A DNA stretch of 64,000 nucleotides from Staphylococcus nepalensis. Its GTDB lineage: Bacteria > Bacillota > Bacilli > Staphylococcales > Staphylococcaceae. The notes beneath the pieces are model-generated. The model made no database searches. It saw only the letters and a list, made by a program, of their open reading frames with translations, and had not been told where the DNA came from. The position numbers and the translations under genes were made by a program. Of the stretch, positions 10,705-20,979 are shown in pieces; position 1 is the first letter of the stretch; every line of letters begins with the position of its first letter. The stretch covers positions 124,001-188,000 of the forward strand of contig NZ_BMCF01000004.1 of assembly GCF_014635045.1 (NCBI RefSeq), given 5' to 3'.

Positions 10705-11349
10705 TCAACCTTTCAATATCTGAGTCGCTGATTGATAATCATCTTGTTTGAAGAAATAGGAACCTGCAACCAGCATTGTTGCGCCATGTTCTATTACAGA
10801 TTTAACGGTTTCATCATTAATACCACCGTCTACTTCGACCTCAAATGTTAAATCAAGTTCTTTTTTGATGTTCGAAAGTTGATCAAGTTTGTCTAAGCTT
10901 TCTTGAATAAACGATTGTCCTCCAAAACCAGGGTTAACTGTCATTACGAGTACATAATCTACCATTTTCAACACAGGCGCAATGGACTCTACGGGCGTAC
11001 CTGGATTAATCACTACACCCGCTTGCACATTTGCATTTTTTATTTGTTGAATTACTCTATGAATATGCGGTGTCGCTTCAACATGTACAGAAATCATATC
11101 TGCGCCCTGCTCTGCAAAAAGTTCTACATATTTTTCTGGTTCTTCTATCATTAAATGTACATCTATTGGCAAACGCGTACCTTTTCTTACAGCTTCTAAT
11201 ATAGGTAAACCAATTGAAATATTTGGAACAAATTGTCCATCCATCACGTCAAAGTGCACACCATCCACGCCCGCTTTTTCTAAAGCTTTTAATTCTTCTT
11301 GTAGCTGTAAAAAATTTGCTGATAATAATGAAGGATATAATTTTGCCAC
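10705..11349 (-). CDS. rpe: Ribulose-phosphate 3-epimerase
   Basis: Rpe interconverts ribulose-5-phosphate and xylulose-5-phosphate in the pentose phosphate pathway. The 214-residue TIM barrel shows LYPSLLSANF, VDGVHFDVMDGQFVPN, MTVNPGFGGQ and VDGGI, which hold the metal and substrate ligands. The start is GTG at 11349, directly after the rsgA stop, preceded by GAAAGGAAAG. Confidence 0.95.
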   Translation of the reverse strand: MAKLYPSLLSANFLQLQEELKALEKAGVDGVHFDVMDGQFVPNISIGLPILEAVRKGTRLPIDVHLMIEEPEKYVELFAEQGADMISVHVEATPHIHRVIQQIKNANVQAGVVINPGTPVESIAPVLKMVDYVLVMTVNPGFGGQSFIQESLDKLDQLSNIKKELDLTFEVEVDGGINDETVKSVIEHGATMLVAGSYFFKQDDYQSATQILKG

Positions 11350-12225
11350 TTAATATCTTTCCTTTCTATTTGAAATTTCATTGAAAATTTGTAAATAATG
11401 TTCATATCTAAACTGCGCTATATTACCATTTTCTAATTCATGCTTCACATTACATTTGGGTTCATTGATATGATTACAATCTCTAAATTTACATTGTTCA
11501 CCATATGTATTGATTTCCATAAAATAATGTTTTACTTCTTCTTTTTGAATATGATTAAAATCTAATGCACTAAATCCTGGCGTATCGGCTATATAGCCAT
11601 TGTTTCGTTCAAATAATTCTACATGTCTTGTCGTGTGTTTACCTCTATTTAAAGCTTTAGATATATGTTGTGTTTCGATATTCAAATTTGGGAAGTATTT
11701 GTTTAATAATGTTGATTTCCCAACGCCTGATTGACCGCTTAATACAGCAAGACCGTCGCCCCATTGTGTAAAAACTTGATTAATATCCTCATCAATGCTA
11801 ATAAATTGTGTTTTGTATCCCATATCTTCATATACTTTTAATAATTCTAAAATATTATCTTCCATTTTAGCTGATGTGATATCTCGCTTCGTTACTAAAA
11901 TACGTGGTCTCATATGATAAGAATGAGCAATAACTAAAAACCTATCTAATAACTGAGTCGAAAAATCGGGCTCTACCGCACTCACCACTAATATGAGATG
12001 GTCTACATTACTGACTGGTGGTCTTTTCAATTCATTCTTTCGTTCATGAATATGTTGGATATAACCTTCTGTTATATTTTCAACATCGAAATCTACTACA
12101 TCACCAACAATAGGAGAGATTTTATTTTTTCTAAATAAACCACGTGGTTTGGTATCGTACATTTCTCCACTGACGTCTACGCGGTAAACGCCACTTAACG
12201 ATTTTATGATGCGTCCTGTTTTCAC
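11350..12225 (-). CDS. rsgA: Small ribosomal subunit assembly GTPase RsgA
   Basis: RsgA is a circularly permuted GTPase acting late in 30S maturation. The 291-residue protein has an N-terminal OB fold, G4-like TKRD, the G1 P-loop [10 protein letters not shown]3 DTPGF, and a C-terminal zinc motif built from [14 protein letters not shown]. The upstream gene is stk and the downstream genes are rpe and thiN. Confidence 0.95.
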   Translation of the reverse strand: MKTGRIIKSLSGVYRVDVSGEMYDTKPRGLFRKNKISPIVGDVVDFDVENITEGYIQHIHERKNELKRPPVSNVDHLILVVSAVEPDFSTQLLDRFLVIAHSYHMRPRILVTKRDITSAKMEDNILELLKVYEDMGYKTQFISIDEDINQVFTQWGDGLAVLSGQSGVGKSTLLNKYFPNLNIETQHISKALNRGKHTTRHVELFERNNGYIADTPGFSALDFNHIQKEEVKHYFMEINTYGEQCKFRDCNHINEPKCNVKHELENGNIAQFRYEHYLQIFNEISNRKERY

Positions 12226-12339
12226 TTAGGCACCCCTTCTTTTTTAAGCTTTACTTTTTATATTATATCAAAGGCCTTTTAATTTAAATACGATTTAAGA
12301 CTAATTCAGTTAAAAATTAAAATTTCAAATAAATAACAA

Positions 12340-12376
12340 AGCACTATTTCTACACAGTATCAGTAGAAATAGTGCT
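12340..12376. terminator. Terminator between stk and rsgA
   Basis: A perfect 14-bp stem, AGCACTATTTCTAC at 12340-12353 and complement at 12363-12376, is followed on the minus strand by a T-rich stretch. It lies 53 bp past the stk stop. Confidence 0.8.
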
Positions 12377-12428
12377 CTGTTTTTGTTGGTTAATATGCTA
12401 AATCTTTTTGCTCACATGTTTCAATTCA

Positions 12429-14483
12429 CTAAAAATCGTAAGGGATATCTTTATCTGCAACGACTTTACCATCCACACGGATCGTATAACCCGCCGTTTC
12501 ACCTTCTTCGATTGTCATAGGAATAGTGACTGTCTTGTCATCTTTTATTTTGAAACTTTGCGCAGCTGACGTTCCTTCATCATCTTTATCACGTACATAT
12601 ACCTTTACTTCTTGACTCTCATCATCATCACCAGTATATGACACTTGGTATGTTTCTGTATATTCCTTGGTTTCTTTTTTCTCATCCTTATCAGAATCTG
12701 ATGAGTCATCATCCTCTTTTTTCTCTGAATCTTTGTCCTCTTTTTTCTCTTTGGATTCAGGTTTGCCTGTAGAAACTACAAATTCTATAGTAGATCCTTC
12801 GTCAACTTCTTTATCTTTCGGTGATTGGCTAATTACGCTATCCTTATCGACCGATTTGTCTGAACGTTTTTCTACAGTCACTACTTTAAACCCTTTTGAT
12901 TCTAATTCAGATTTAGCAGTTTTAAATGATTTGTCCTCATAGTCATCTACATATATCTGTTTTATACCTAGTGATTCTGTCAATTTAATATTGCTATTAC
13001 TGATTTTCACTCTTTCGCCTGGCGAGATATTTTGTGTTTCAATTAAACCTTTTGACACATTTTGTTTGGTATAAGATTGATCGACTTGTGCGTCATCGAT
13101 TCCTAAATCTTTTAATTTATCTAACGCTTCTGATTTAGGTAATCCATATAAATTAGGCATTTCTGCTGTTTTAGGGCCTTTAGATAAAACAATATCAACT
13201 TTGCTGTTTTGTTCTAAACGTTCACCTTTACCTGGCGTTGTTTTAATAATTTTATTTTCAGGATATTTATCACTATATTCACGTGACGTTTTACCTAAAT
13301 CTAATTTATTTTCTTTTAGAATGCCTTCTGCTTCTTTTTCAGTTTTGCCTATCAAATTGGGTGTTTCTAAATATTTATTACCAAACATGCCCATAGCCAT
13401 AAATCCAAAAAGCCCAAATAAAAGTAACACAATGATCAAACCATAGAAAAACTTTTTCTTTTTAGACCTCTTTTTAGGAGGTACTGCATATAATTGCTCT
13501 TCATTCGTTTGAAAATATTGTTGGTTAACAATTGGAATTTGCATTGTTTGGTGCATATTTTTCGATTTATCTTCTTCGCGTGATTGGTTGGCAATTTCTG
13601 CTTTATTAATAGGCACAGTTTTAGTATCCGCATCCACAGAATAGTATCTTGCTTCATTCATGCGTTCTTGTGATAACACCGTTGATAAATCTTCTAGCAT
13701 TTCTTTAACAGATTGATAACGTTCTGCTTTATTTTTTTCTGTAGCTTTAAGTACGACATTACTTAACGATTGTGGTACTTCTGGTCGTTTATCTGTAACG
13801 TTAGGCATAGGATCTTGAATATGCTTTATGGCAATACTTACAGCCGTCTCACCAGAGAATGGGGGATGACCTACAAGCATTTCATATAAGACAACACCTA
13901 TGGAATAGATATCAGTGCCATTATCTGTAGAGTCACCACGAGCTTGTTCTGGAGAAAGATATTGAACAGTACCTAAAACATGGTTAGTTTGCGTCATTGT
14001 TGTTTCACTCAAAGCTTTTGCAATACCGAAGTCTAATATTTTTAACGTTTGATCACTATTTATCAATATGTTTTGAGGTTTTATATCACGATGTACAATC
14101 TTTGTATCATGCGCATGTTTTATTCCCTCTATAATTTGTTCCGTAAAATTGATAACAGTTTGGATATCTAAAGGACGATGTTGTTGAATATATTCAGACA
14201 AAGTGGGGCCTTCTATACATTCCATGACTAAGAAGAAATATTCATCATTTTCAGTAACATCAAAAACGTTCACTATATTTTTATGTGAAAGTTGTGTTAA
14301 ATTATGAACTTCACGCTCAAAACGTTTAATCGTTTCTTCTTTCTCACCAGAAGGTATTCTAATCGCTTTAATTGCTACCTTTCGATTCAAAATGGTGTCA
14401 TCAGCTAAATACACTATACTCATGCCACCGCCGCCAAGTTTTTTAATCACTTTATAACGTTCACTTATTAGTTTTCCAATCAT
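12429..14483 (-). CDS. stk1: Eukaryote-like Ser/Thr protein kinase with PASTA domains (Stk1/PknB/PrkC)
   Basis: A 684-residue membrane kinase that senses muropeptides or lipid II and controls cell-wall and growth genes. Order: kinase domain (1-265; GGGGMSIVYLADD, VAIKAIR, HRDIKPQNIL, DFGIA), juxtamembrane region, one TM helix after KKRSKKKK (about 348-370), three PASTA repeats (about 372-575), then an Asp/Glu/Lys-rich linker and an Ig-like C-terminal domain. The acidic linker of about 40 residues is long and low-complexity. It overlaps stp by 4 bp, so kinase and phosphatase are coupled. Confidence 0.95.
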   Translation of the reverse strand: MIGKLISERYKVIKKLGGGGMSIVYLADDTILNRKVAIKAIRIPSGEKEETIKRFEREVHNLTQLSHKNIVNVFDVTENDEYFFLVMECIEGPTLSEYIQQHRPLDIQTVINFTEQIIEGIKHAHDTKIVHRDIKPQNILINSDQTLKILDFGIAKALSETTMTQTNHVLGTVQYLSPEQARGDSTDNGTDIYSIGVVLYEMLVGHPPFSGETAVSIAIKHIQDPMPNVTDKRPEVPQSLSNVVLKATEKNKAERYQSVKEMLEDLSTVLSQERMNEARYYSVDADTKTVPINKAEIANQSREEDKSKNMHQTMQIPIVNQQYFQTNEEQLYAVPPKKRSKKKKFFYGLIIVLLLFGLFGFMAMGMFGNKYLETPNLIGKTEKEAEGILKENKLDLGKTSREYSDKYPENKIIKTTPGKGERLEQNSKVDIVLSKGPKTAEMPNLYGLPKSEALDKLKDLGIDDAQVDQSYTKQNVSKGLIETQNISPGERVKISNSNIKLTESLGIKQIYVDDYEDKSFKTAKSELESKGFKVVTVEKRSDKSVDKDSVISQSPKDKEVDEGSTIEFVVSTGKPESKEKKEDKDSEKKEDDDSSDSDKDEKKETKEYTETYQVSYTGDDDESQEVKVYVRDKDDEGTSAAQSFKIKDDKTVTIPMTIEEGETAGYTIRVDGKVVADKDIPYDF

Positions 14484-15223
14484 ACCTTATCTCCTTCGAT
14501 TTCTGCTAAAACAATGCTCACATTATCATTTGTATCTTGAGACAATGCCAATTCAATAAGATTTTGACCATGTGTTTCTAAATCTGTTTCTTGCATTAAT
14601 GCTTCTTGTATCATGTGGTTTCTTACAAAATCTGTCAGTCCATCTGAATTCAGAAGTAGAAAATCATAAAAATTCGTTTTTTTAACAAAAATATCTGGTG
14701 TAACAACTTTATCCGTTCCCATCACTTTTGTAATAATATTTCTTTGAGGATGGTTAAATGCTTCTTCAGCACTAATTTGACCTAACATAACTAAATGATT
14801 GACGAAAGAATGATCATTTGTAACTTGTTCAATCTCTCTGCTATTTACTAAATAGCCTCTTGAATCGCCTATATTAGCTACAACAACATATTCATCAAAT
14901 ACAAGTGCACACACACAAGTCGTCCCCATACCTTGATATTCAACATTTTCCGTTGACATTTCGTACAGTTCGCGGTTAATAGCTTTTAATGTAGTTCTTA
15001 GCCAGTCTTCAGCTTGTTTAGGTTCAATTAAATTTTCCTCTTCAAAACGACGTTGCAATTCGTTCGTCACAAATTGACTAGCTACTTCTCCTGCTAAATG
15101 TCCACCCATACCATCACACAGTACAAGTAATTGTTGTTCTGTTTGGTTATAGAACACACCACCTGCATCTTCGTTCTTATCACGATATTGACCTGTGTTA
15201 GTAAAAAATTGTGCTTTTAGCAT
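14480..15223 (-). CDS. stp: PP2C-family Ser/Thr phosphatase Stp
   Basis: Stp removes phosphate from Stk targets. The 247-residue protein has the metal-binding motifs VLCDGMGGH, GDSRGYL and DTNDNVSIV of bacterial PP2C phosphatases. Its stop overlaps the kinase start and it follows rlmN by 4 bp. Confidence 0.95.
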   Translation of the reverse strand: MLKAQFFTNTGQYRDKNEDAGGVFYNQTEQQLLVLCDGMGGHLAGEVASQFVTNELQRRFEEENLIEPKQAEDWLRTTLKAINRELYEMSTENVEYQGMGTTCVCALVFDEYVVVANIGDSRGYLVNSREIEQVTNDHSFVNHLVMLGQISAEEAFNHPQRNIITKVMGTDKVVTPDIFVKKTNFYDFLLLNSDGLTDFVRNHMIQEALMQETDLETHGQNLIELALSQDTNDNVSIVLAEIEGDKV

Positions 15224-15227
15224 ACTA

Positions 15228-16322
15228 TTACCTCGTTTCTACTTTTCGTTCCTTAGCTCTTAATTGACCGCATGCTGCATCAATGTCAGCACCTTGTTCT
15301 CTTCTTATTGTGGCGTTGATGCCTAATCGATTTAATTCTTTTTCAAATTTAAAAATATCTTCTTTTGGTGTCTTAACGTAATTTCTTTCTGGTACATGGT
15401 TTACAGGGATTAAATTGACATGACAGTTTAGTTTTTGAATCAAGTGTGCTAACTCTCTTGCATGCTCAACTTGATCATTGACGCCTCCAAATAATCCATA
15501 TTCAAATGTAATACGTCTATTCGTTTTTTCCTGATAATAAGTAATAGCTTCCATTAATTTTTCAACATTATAAGCTCTATTTATAGGCATTAATCTAGAA
15601 CGAATTTCATCGTTTGCACCATGTAAGCTGACTGCAAAATTAATCTGGATATCCTCATCAGCAAAATCATAAATTCTTGGTATGATACCAGAAGTTGACA
15701 CTGTGATATGGCGTGCACCAATATTTAAACCGTTATCATTATTTACGATTTTCAAGAAATCCATCATTTCATCATAATTTTCAAATGGCTCTCCAATCCC
15801 CATAATAACGATTTGTGATACACGTTCCCCAGTTTCGTCTAATGCTTTCTGAACGGTGAGTACTTGAGATACGATTTCTCCAGCTTCTAAATTACGCTTT
15901 AAACCACCTAATGTAGAAGCACAAAATGTACAACCAATACGACAGCCAACCTGAGTCGTGACACATACAGAGTTACCGTACTCATGTCTCATTAGTACGG
16001 TTTCAATAGTATAACCGTCTTGTAATTCAAATAAAAATTTGATTGTTCCGTCTCGACTCTCTTGCTTAACTACTGTTGTCATAGCTGTCATTGCAAAGTT
16101 ATCTGCCAATAATACTCTTAACGCTTTAGATAAGTTTGTCATTTCATCAATGCTATTCACTCGTTTTTCATATAACCATTCAAAAATTTGCTTAGCTCTA
16201 AATTTTTGTTGGCCGTGCACTTTTAACCAATTTTCCATTTCATCATATCTAAGTGAATAAATTGATTGCTTTTCGAAATCAGGAAGGAATTTATTTTTCT
16301 TCTTCTTTTCTGTAGTAATCAT
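15228..16322 (-). CDS. rlmN: 23S rRNA (A2503-C2)/tRNA methyltransferase RlmN
   Basis: A radical SAM enzyme methylating C2 of A2503 in 23S rRNA and A37 in some tRNAs. The 364-residue protein has the cluster motif GCRIGCTFC (CxxxCxxC) and the C-terminal methyl-carrying cysteine in DAACGQL. The operon context between rsmB and stp is standard for staphylococci. ATG start with GAAAGGAAC upstream. Confidence 0.96.
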   Translation of the reverse strand: MITTEKKKKNKFLPDFEKQSIYSLRYDEMENWLKVHGQQKFRAKQIFEWLYEKRVNSIDEMTNLSKALRVLLADNFAMTAMTTVVKQESRDGTIKFLFELQDGYTIETVLMRHEYGNSVCVTTQVGCRIGCTFCASTLGGLKRNLEAGEIVSQVLTVQKALDETGERVSQIVIMGIGEPFENYDEMMDFLKIVNNDNGLNIGARHITVSTSGIIPRIYDFADEDIQINFAVSLHGANDEIRSRLMPINRAYNVEKLMEAITYYQEKTNRRITFEYGLFGGVNDQVEHARELAHLIQKLNCHVNLIPVNHVPERNYVKTPKEDIFKFEKELNRLGINATIRREQGADIDAACGQLRAKERKVETR

Positions 16323-16325
16323 CGT

Positions 16326-17639
16326 CTATTGTTCCTTTCTTTTTATCCTAGTAATAAAAAAGCCATCAGAGTTAAAGTGCTGCGGCAGTACTTGTAAAGT
16401 TTTTACCTTTTCTCCACTGATTGGATGTTCAAATAGGTCAAATTCAAAATCTTTATTTTCTTTTAAAAATGTATAAATAACATTTTCATTTTCTAACTGT
16501 TCAATGGTACACGTAGAATAAACTAATGTGCCCCCTGGGCGTAAACTTTCTTTAACATTATTCAATATCTCTAATTGCATATTTACTAATGATTGAATAC
16601 TTTGCTGACTCTGTTCATATTTTATTTCTGGCTTGTGTCTCAATACACCTAAGCCACTACATGGTGCATCCACTAAAATCTTATCATACACTTTATCATA
16701 TTTTTGGGTTGCATCGTGATCAAAAGCAGAAATGTTAGATAATCGTAATTTTCGAATATTAAAATCAATTAAATCTATTTTGTGCTCATGAATATCAGTA
16801 GCGTCTACGTGTCCACTCCCATGAAGTGTTTCTGCTATATGGCAAGCTTTTCCACCTGGTGCACTACAAGCATCTAATACTAAATCTCCTTCTTGAAGAT
16901 TCATGATTTCTGCTACAAACATAGAACTTTTATCTTGAATAGATACTAAGCCATCTTTAAACATTCGAGACTCAATAATCGGTTTCCCACTAATATGTAA
17001 ACAAACCGTAATATCTTCGTCTTGCGTCACCGTATAACCATCATTTTCTAAACGCTGTATTGCTTCTTCAACTGTAATTCTAGTTAAGTTCACTCTAACT
17101 GTAGTAGTAACTTTAGTTAAAAACGATTGAGCAATTGCTTCTGTTTTATCAATACCGAAGTGTGTCGTCCAATGGTCAACGAGCCATTTAGGCAAACTAT
17201 ATTGAACCGCAATGCGTTTCTTTTCATCTTTAATTTCACTAAAATCAGGTAACTCACTGCGCATTAAATTCCTTAAAATGCCATTCACTACATTCCCGTT
17301 ATGTGGACCACCTTTAAACTTTGCAATGTTAACAGCTTCATTGATAATCGCATGCTGAGGTACTTTATCTAAATAAACATATTGATAAATACTCATCCAC
17401 AATAGCTGTCTAACCCATCCTTTAAGTTTTGTCCGTAGAAATGGTTTCAACAGATAATCAAGTGTATATTTTCTTTTTAAAGTACCATATACAAGCTCGG
17501 TAAATAAATTTTTATCTGCTCTGTTTAATTCATTATTTGATAATACTTCATTGATAATAATATTACTATACGCTTTATCATCGATAATATCTTGTAGTGT
17601 TTCAAAAGCTAATAATCTAACATTTGTTTCAATTGTCAT
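16326..17639 (-). CDS. rsmB: 16S rRNA (C967-C5) methyltransferase RsmB
   Basis: The 437-residue protein fuses an N-terminal NusB-like RNA-binding domain (1-130) to a SAM-dependent m5C methyltransferase. The SAM site [12 protein letters not shown] and the catalytic cysteine motifs APCSGLG and STCTIE are present. It overlaps fmt by 4 bp. Confidence 0.95.
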   Translation of the reverse strand: MTIETNVRLLAFETLQDIIDDKAYSNIIINEVLSNNELNRADKNLFTELVYGTLKRKYTLDYLLKPFLRTKLKGWVRQLLWMSIYQYVYLDKVPQHAIINEAVNIAKFKGGPHNGNVVNGILRNLMRSELPDFSEIKDEKKRIAVQYSLPKWLVDHWTTHFGIDKTEAIAQSFLTKVTTTVRVNLTRITVEEAIQRLENDGYTVTQDEDITVCLHISGKPIIESRMFKDGLVSIQDKSSMFVAEIMNLQEGDLVLDACSAPGGKACHIAETLHGSGHVDATDIHEHKIDLIDFNIRKLRLSNISAFDHDATQKYDKVYDKILVDAPCSGLGVLRHKPEIKYEQSQQSIQSLVNMQLEILNNVKESLRPGGTLVYSTCTIEQLENENVIYTFLKENKDFEFDLFEHPISGEKVKTLQVLPQHFNSDGFFITRIKRKEQ

Positions 17640-18568
17640 GACAATACCTTCCCAACGAGCGTGCCTTGCACACCACTTAAATAATTAGCTGTAAGCATTC
17701 TTTTTTTACCTGCAACTTGAATATCCGTTAATGCGATTGCATCATTTGAACCAGTAGCAACGATGATAGCCTTCTTAGTCGTTTCTATAATTGTGCCAGG
17801 TTCACCATTTTTATCTTTTTCAATGCGAGAAGCATATATTTTTAAATTTTCACCATCCATGATTGTATGTGCAACTGGCCATGGCGATAAGCCTCTAATT
17901 TGATTGTAAATTGCTTCTGCAGACATTGACCAATCAATTTTTTCATCTTCACGACGTATATTGGAAGCAAATGTCGCTTCATCATCATTTTGGGCAATAC
18001 TATCATTTGTGCCATTAATGATGGAAGGTAGTGTTTCTTTTAATAAATCCGCACCTAAAAAACTAAGTTTATCATGCATAGAGCCAACGTCATCTTGCAC
18101 TTCAATATCAATTGCTTGTTGGGAAATGATGTTCCCAGCATCTAATTTTTTAACCATATACATAATAGAAATACCAGTTTGTTTTTCACCATCAATGATA
18201 GCTTGGTGTATTGGCGCACCGCCTCTATATTTTGGTAATAGTGATGCATGAACGTTGATTGCACCTAATTTTGGTGATTGTAATAATGACTCTGGCAGTA
18301 ATTGACCAAACGCTGCAGTCACGATTAAATCAGCATTTAATGCAATTAATTCTTCCAATTCTTGAGATTGTGATAATTTTTCTGGTTGATAAACCGGGAT
18401 TGCATGTTCAACTGCCACTTGCTTTACGGGCGGCGGTGTCAATTTGCGTTTTCTACCAACTGGTCGATCTGGTTGTGTAACCACTGCTATCACATTATGT
18501 TCAGCGATTAGCATTTCTAATACTTTTGTTGAAAATTCTGGTGTTCCCATAAAAATAATTTTACTCAT
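17636..18568 (-). CDS. fmt: Methionyl-tRNA formyltransferase
   Basis: Fmt formylates initiator Met-tRNA using 10-formyl-THF. The 310-residue protein has [10 protein letters not shown] at the N-terminus, the catalytic core [20 protein letters not shown], and a C-terminal OB-like tRNA-binding domain. It overlaps the upstream deformylase-like gene by 8 bp. Confidence 0.96.
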   Translation of the reverse strand: MSKIIFMGTPEFSTKVLEMLIAEHNVIAVVTQPDRPVGRKRKLTPPPVKQVAVEHAIPVYQPEKLSQSQELEELIALNADLIVTAAFGQLLPESLLQSPKLGAINVHASLLPKYRGGAPIHQAIIDGEKQTGISIMYMVKKLDAGNIISQQAIDIEVQDDVGSMHDKLSFLGADLLKETLPSIINGTNDSIAQNDDEATFASNIRREDEKIDWSMSAEAIYNQIRGLSPWPVAHTIMDGENLKIYASRIEKDKNGEPGTIIETTKKAIIVATGSNDAIALTDIQVAGKKRMLTANYLSGVQGTLVGKVLS

Positions 18569-19049
18569 AATCGAAATACGCCTCCATTTCTACCTCATTC
18601 AAAATTTTATTGGCACGTGCTGTAAATAGCTTACCTTCAAAATGGTCAATCATGTGCAATATCATGCGCGCAATATCATCATATGCAGTCATTTCTACTT
18701 CATTTCCATTTTTGTCATTACTTTTTATTACAATCATTTCACTTCTTTTTACTTCACCAAACACGCCGGGTAAAGAAACAGAGCCTTCTAAGTCAGTTAC
18801 TGTTTTATCCGATTCACTTATTATTCTAGGATTGATAAGTTGTAATAAACCGTCTGCTTCCATATCTATAATAGCTACTTTTTGAGAAATACCTATTTGA
18901 GGTGCACATATTGCAGATGCTTCTACTTCATACAGAGTATCTTCTAAATCAAGTAATAATTGTGCTAAACTTTCATCAAACAATGACACATCGGGTATCT
19001 TTTTTTGTAATATTGGGTTTTTTCCCGAAACAAGTTGCTTTATTGTCAT
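18561..19049 (-). CDS. Peptide deformylase-like protein, probably catalytically degenerate
   Basis: A 162-residue member of the peptide deformylase family upstream of fmt. The three PDF motifs are altered: GxGxAAPQ reads SAICAPQIG, the metal-ligand motif EGCLS reads EGSVS (no cysteine), and HExDH reads HMIDH (no catalytic glutamate). I recall that the fmt-linked deformylase homologue of S. aureus is also reported as non-functional, with the active enzyme encoded elsewhere. The gene is intact and coupled to fmt, so it may keep a non-catalytic role. ATG start, overlap of 8 bp with fmt. Confidence 0.88.
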   Translation of the reverse strand: MTIKQLVSGKNPILQKKIPDVSLFDESLAQLLLDLEDTLYEVEASAICAPQIGISQKVAIIDMEADGLLQLINPRIISESDKTVTDLEGSVSLPGVFGEVKRSEMIVIKSNDKNGNEVEMTAYDDIARMILHMIDHFEGKLFTARANKILNEVEMEAYFDYE

Positions 19050-19533
19050 TTAATTAACTCCTCATAAAAATTCATCACATCATTATAACTTATTTTAGTT
19101 GAATTTGCATCAAGCTTCGTTAAAATAACAGTTGCGTTAAAAACATATTTTTATAAAATGAGTTCGTTGCGCTGGCCCTCAAGGATGACTAGAAAAAATA
19201 ATATAAATGATATGGGACTTGCACAAGAACTAATAAGGCTAAGTGAATTACATGAGTAAACTCATGTATAAAACCCTGGGACTTAAATATCCATCCTCAA
19301 AATAAAGGACTCATCTGTATTAAAATGGAGGAGTCCTTTTTATATAAAAATCTCACGATTTTAACCGTGCATGCATACCTGGGCGTGGTTCGTGCCTGTA
19401 GTCTCTCACTCATACTATTCCCCAAGCGTGAGCACGTTGAAAATCGTTACAAAATATGTGTTTTAGCACAAAAAAATAAGGCCCTTTCGTATAATTTAAT
19501 AAACACTACTAAACTAAATCAACGAGGTGCCTT
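19050..19533. other. Gene-free junction upstream of the def-like gene
   Basis: In S. aureus I expect priA here; it is absent, so synteny breaks at this point. The stretch has a hairpin (AAAGGACTC at 19304-19312, complement at 19331-19339, T run on the plus strand) and, from about 19480, the AT-rich leader typical of IS1182-family elements. No other gene was recognised. Confidence 0.5.
19304..19339 (+). terminator. Terminator-like hairpin
   Basis: A 9-bp perfect stem with an 18-nt loop followed by TTTTTATAT on the plus strand. No intact plus-strand gene lies upstream, so it may be a relic or serve a lost gene. Confidence 0.5.
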
Positions 19534-19671
19534 ATGTATAAAGATTATAATATGCCTCAACTTACACTACCAATGGCATTTTTCATAAACGATAGCATTG
19601 AAATCATGTGGCTTTCGCAAAATCTGCCTCTTTCTTATAAAACGATTAATCGTTTTCGAATTCAGAGCTGA
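19534..19671 (+). pseudogene. Remnant of an IS1182-family (IS1272-like) transposase
   Basis: A 45-codon frame opens MYKDYNMPQLTLPM, the typical N-terminus of IS1272-type transposases, then jumps to WLSQNLPLSYKTINRFRI, which matches the later TINRFR segment of the same family. The middle and the catalytic part are missing. An AACGAGGTG ribosome binding site precedes the ATG. It marks an old insertion and deletion at the def/priA boundary. Confidence 0.75.
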
Positions 19672-19713
19672 GACGTTATTTACGTTTCATTCTCTTTTTA
19701 ACACTATAAAAAT

Positions 19714-19749
19714 AACCGTAGGCGTTTTACACAAAACAAGCCCTCGGTT
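19714..19749 (-). terminator. Terminator after the GNAT gene
   Basis: An imperfect hairpin (AACCG...CGGTT outer arms) is followed on the minus strand by TTATTTTTAT. It lies just past the stop of the acetyltransferase gene at 19761. Confidence 0.5.
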
Positions 19750-19760
19750 AATTAAATGGA

Positions 19761-20450
19761 TCATAGTGATAATTTATTAATTTGTATGCCAAACTCGTCA
19801 TAGTTAAATGGATCCAACCAATTTTCAAATTTCATTCTATACTCGGACCATTCACTCGCTAACATGGAAAGCCAACACGTATCCCTACTTCGCTTTTTAT
19901 AAATAGTATGGTTTCTAAATATCCCTTCATATTTAAAGCCAAGCCGTTTTGCCGCTTTAATAGAAGCTTCATTCAGCGCATCACATTTCCATTCGTATCT
20001 TCTATAACCTAAAGTGCCAAAAATATAATTTGCTAACAAATAATGTACTTCTGTCGCAACGCACGTTTGCTTCATTTTATTAGCATAATGTATATGGCCA
20101 ACTTCAATAGAAGCATTTTTCTCGTTAATTCTAAGTAGAGATAACATACCAACTACATCTTGGTCACTACGATTAATGATAGCAAGAAAATACGGATCTT
20201 TCGTTTGTATTTTAGCATGAATATAAGATTCAAAAGCCTCATAGTTTTGGGGTTGTTCATCAGGTAAATAGGTCCAATTAGGTGCATCTTCGTTTGCCTT
20301 AAAGTGATGATATAACCGTTTAATATGGTGTGAAGATAACTTTTCTAATCTACAATATTTCCCTTCTAATACATCAATTGTTGGTGCTTTTGGTAATTCA
20401 AACTCTTTTAAATCTTCTCCAATAGGTTGATTAAATTTATTAACTCTCAT
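19761..20450 (-). CDS. GNAT family N-acetyltransferase (RimJ/RimL-like)
   Basis: A 229-residue acetyltransferase of the Acetyltransf_3 type. Family features include the opening VLEGKYCRLEKLSSHHIKRLY, VGMLSLLRINEKNASIEVGHI, YRRYEWKCDALNEASIKAAKRLGF and EGIFRNHTIYK. The substrate cannot be told from sequence. The ATG at 20450 has GGGGTG upstream; a GTG at 20465 is less likely. Confidence 0.85.
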   Translation of the reverse strand: MRVNKFNQPIGEDLKEFELPKAPTIDVLEGKYCRLEKLSSHHIKRLYHHFKANEDAPNWTYLPDEQPQNYEAFESYIHAKIQTKDPYFLAIINRSDQDVVGMLSLLRINEKNASIEVGHIHYANKMKQTCVATEVHYLLANYIFGTLGYRRYEWKCDALNEASIKAAKRLGFKYEGIFRNHTIYKKRSRDTCWLSMLASEWSEYRMKFENWLDPFNYDEFGIQINKLSL

Positions 20451-20979
20451 TTTTGTACACCCCACTAAGCATATTTAAATTATTAAAAGTATAACATTTA
20501 TGAGGAGCAGTAGGATTATAAAATATGAAAGGCAATCGCGATTACTAAAATGAAATATTTTAAGATAATAAACATAAAAAGTTATAATAACTTCAAAGTC
20601 ATAAAGGGCGCCGCTTATAATACATCTGACTACCGCTATAAACTCATATTAAAAAGGTTTTATTACGTTCATTATTCTATATTAGACAAAATCGATTTCA
20701 ATAAACCAGGAAATTGTTGTTCTAATTCTTTAGATTGAAGCTGACTTAATCGCTTTGTTCCTTTTATAAATAAGTGGTATACAGACTGATGCATTACACA
20801 TTGAAGCTGAGACATTATATTTTGGCCTCAACTCCTTTCTGATTCAACTATTTATCATGATACGTTAATAAGTTACATCTTACTTATTAACAGCATTAGC
20901 TATTTCACTATGCATTAAACATTTCATTCTCTTTTAAATCCAAAACAATACCCTAATTTCTTGATATATTTACGATTTT
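20451..20979. other. Intergenic region with no convincing gene
   Basis: About 530 bp. A plus-strand frame at 20550-20738 lacks a ribosome binding site and recognisable motifs. Two short segments (around 19664 and 20800) share the words AGCTGAGAC and TTAT, compatible with old repeat debris. Nothing else is supported. Confidence 0.35.

Noticed and set aside
19325..19588. 87-codon plus-strand frame across the terminator and IS leader
   Set aside because: It starts inside a terminator stem and is in a different frame from the transposase remnant.
20550..20738. 62-codon plus-strand frame in the gap upstream of the AbgA-like gene's end
   Set aside because: No ribosome binding site, Lys/Tyr/Asn-rich as expected from AT-rich noncoding DNA.
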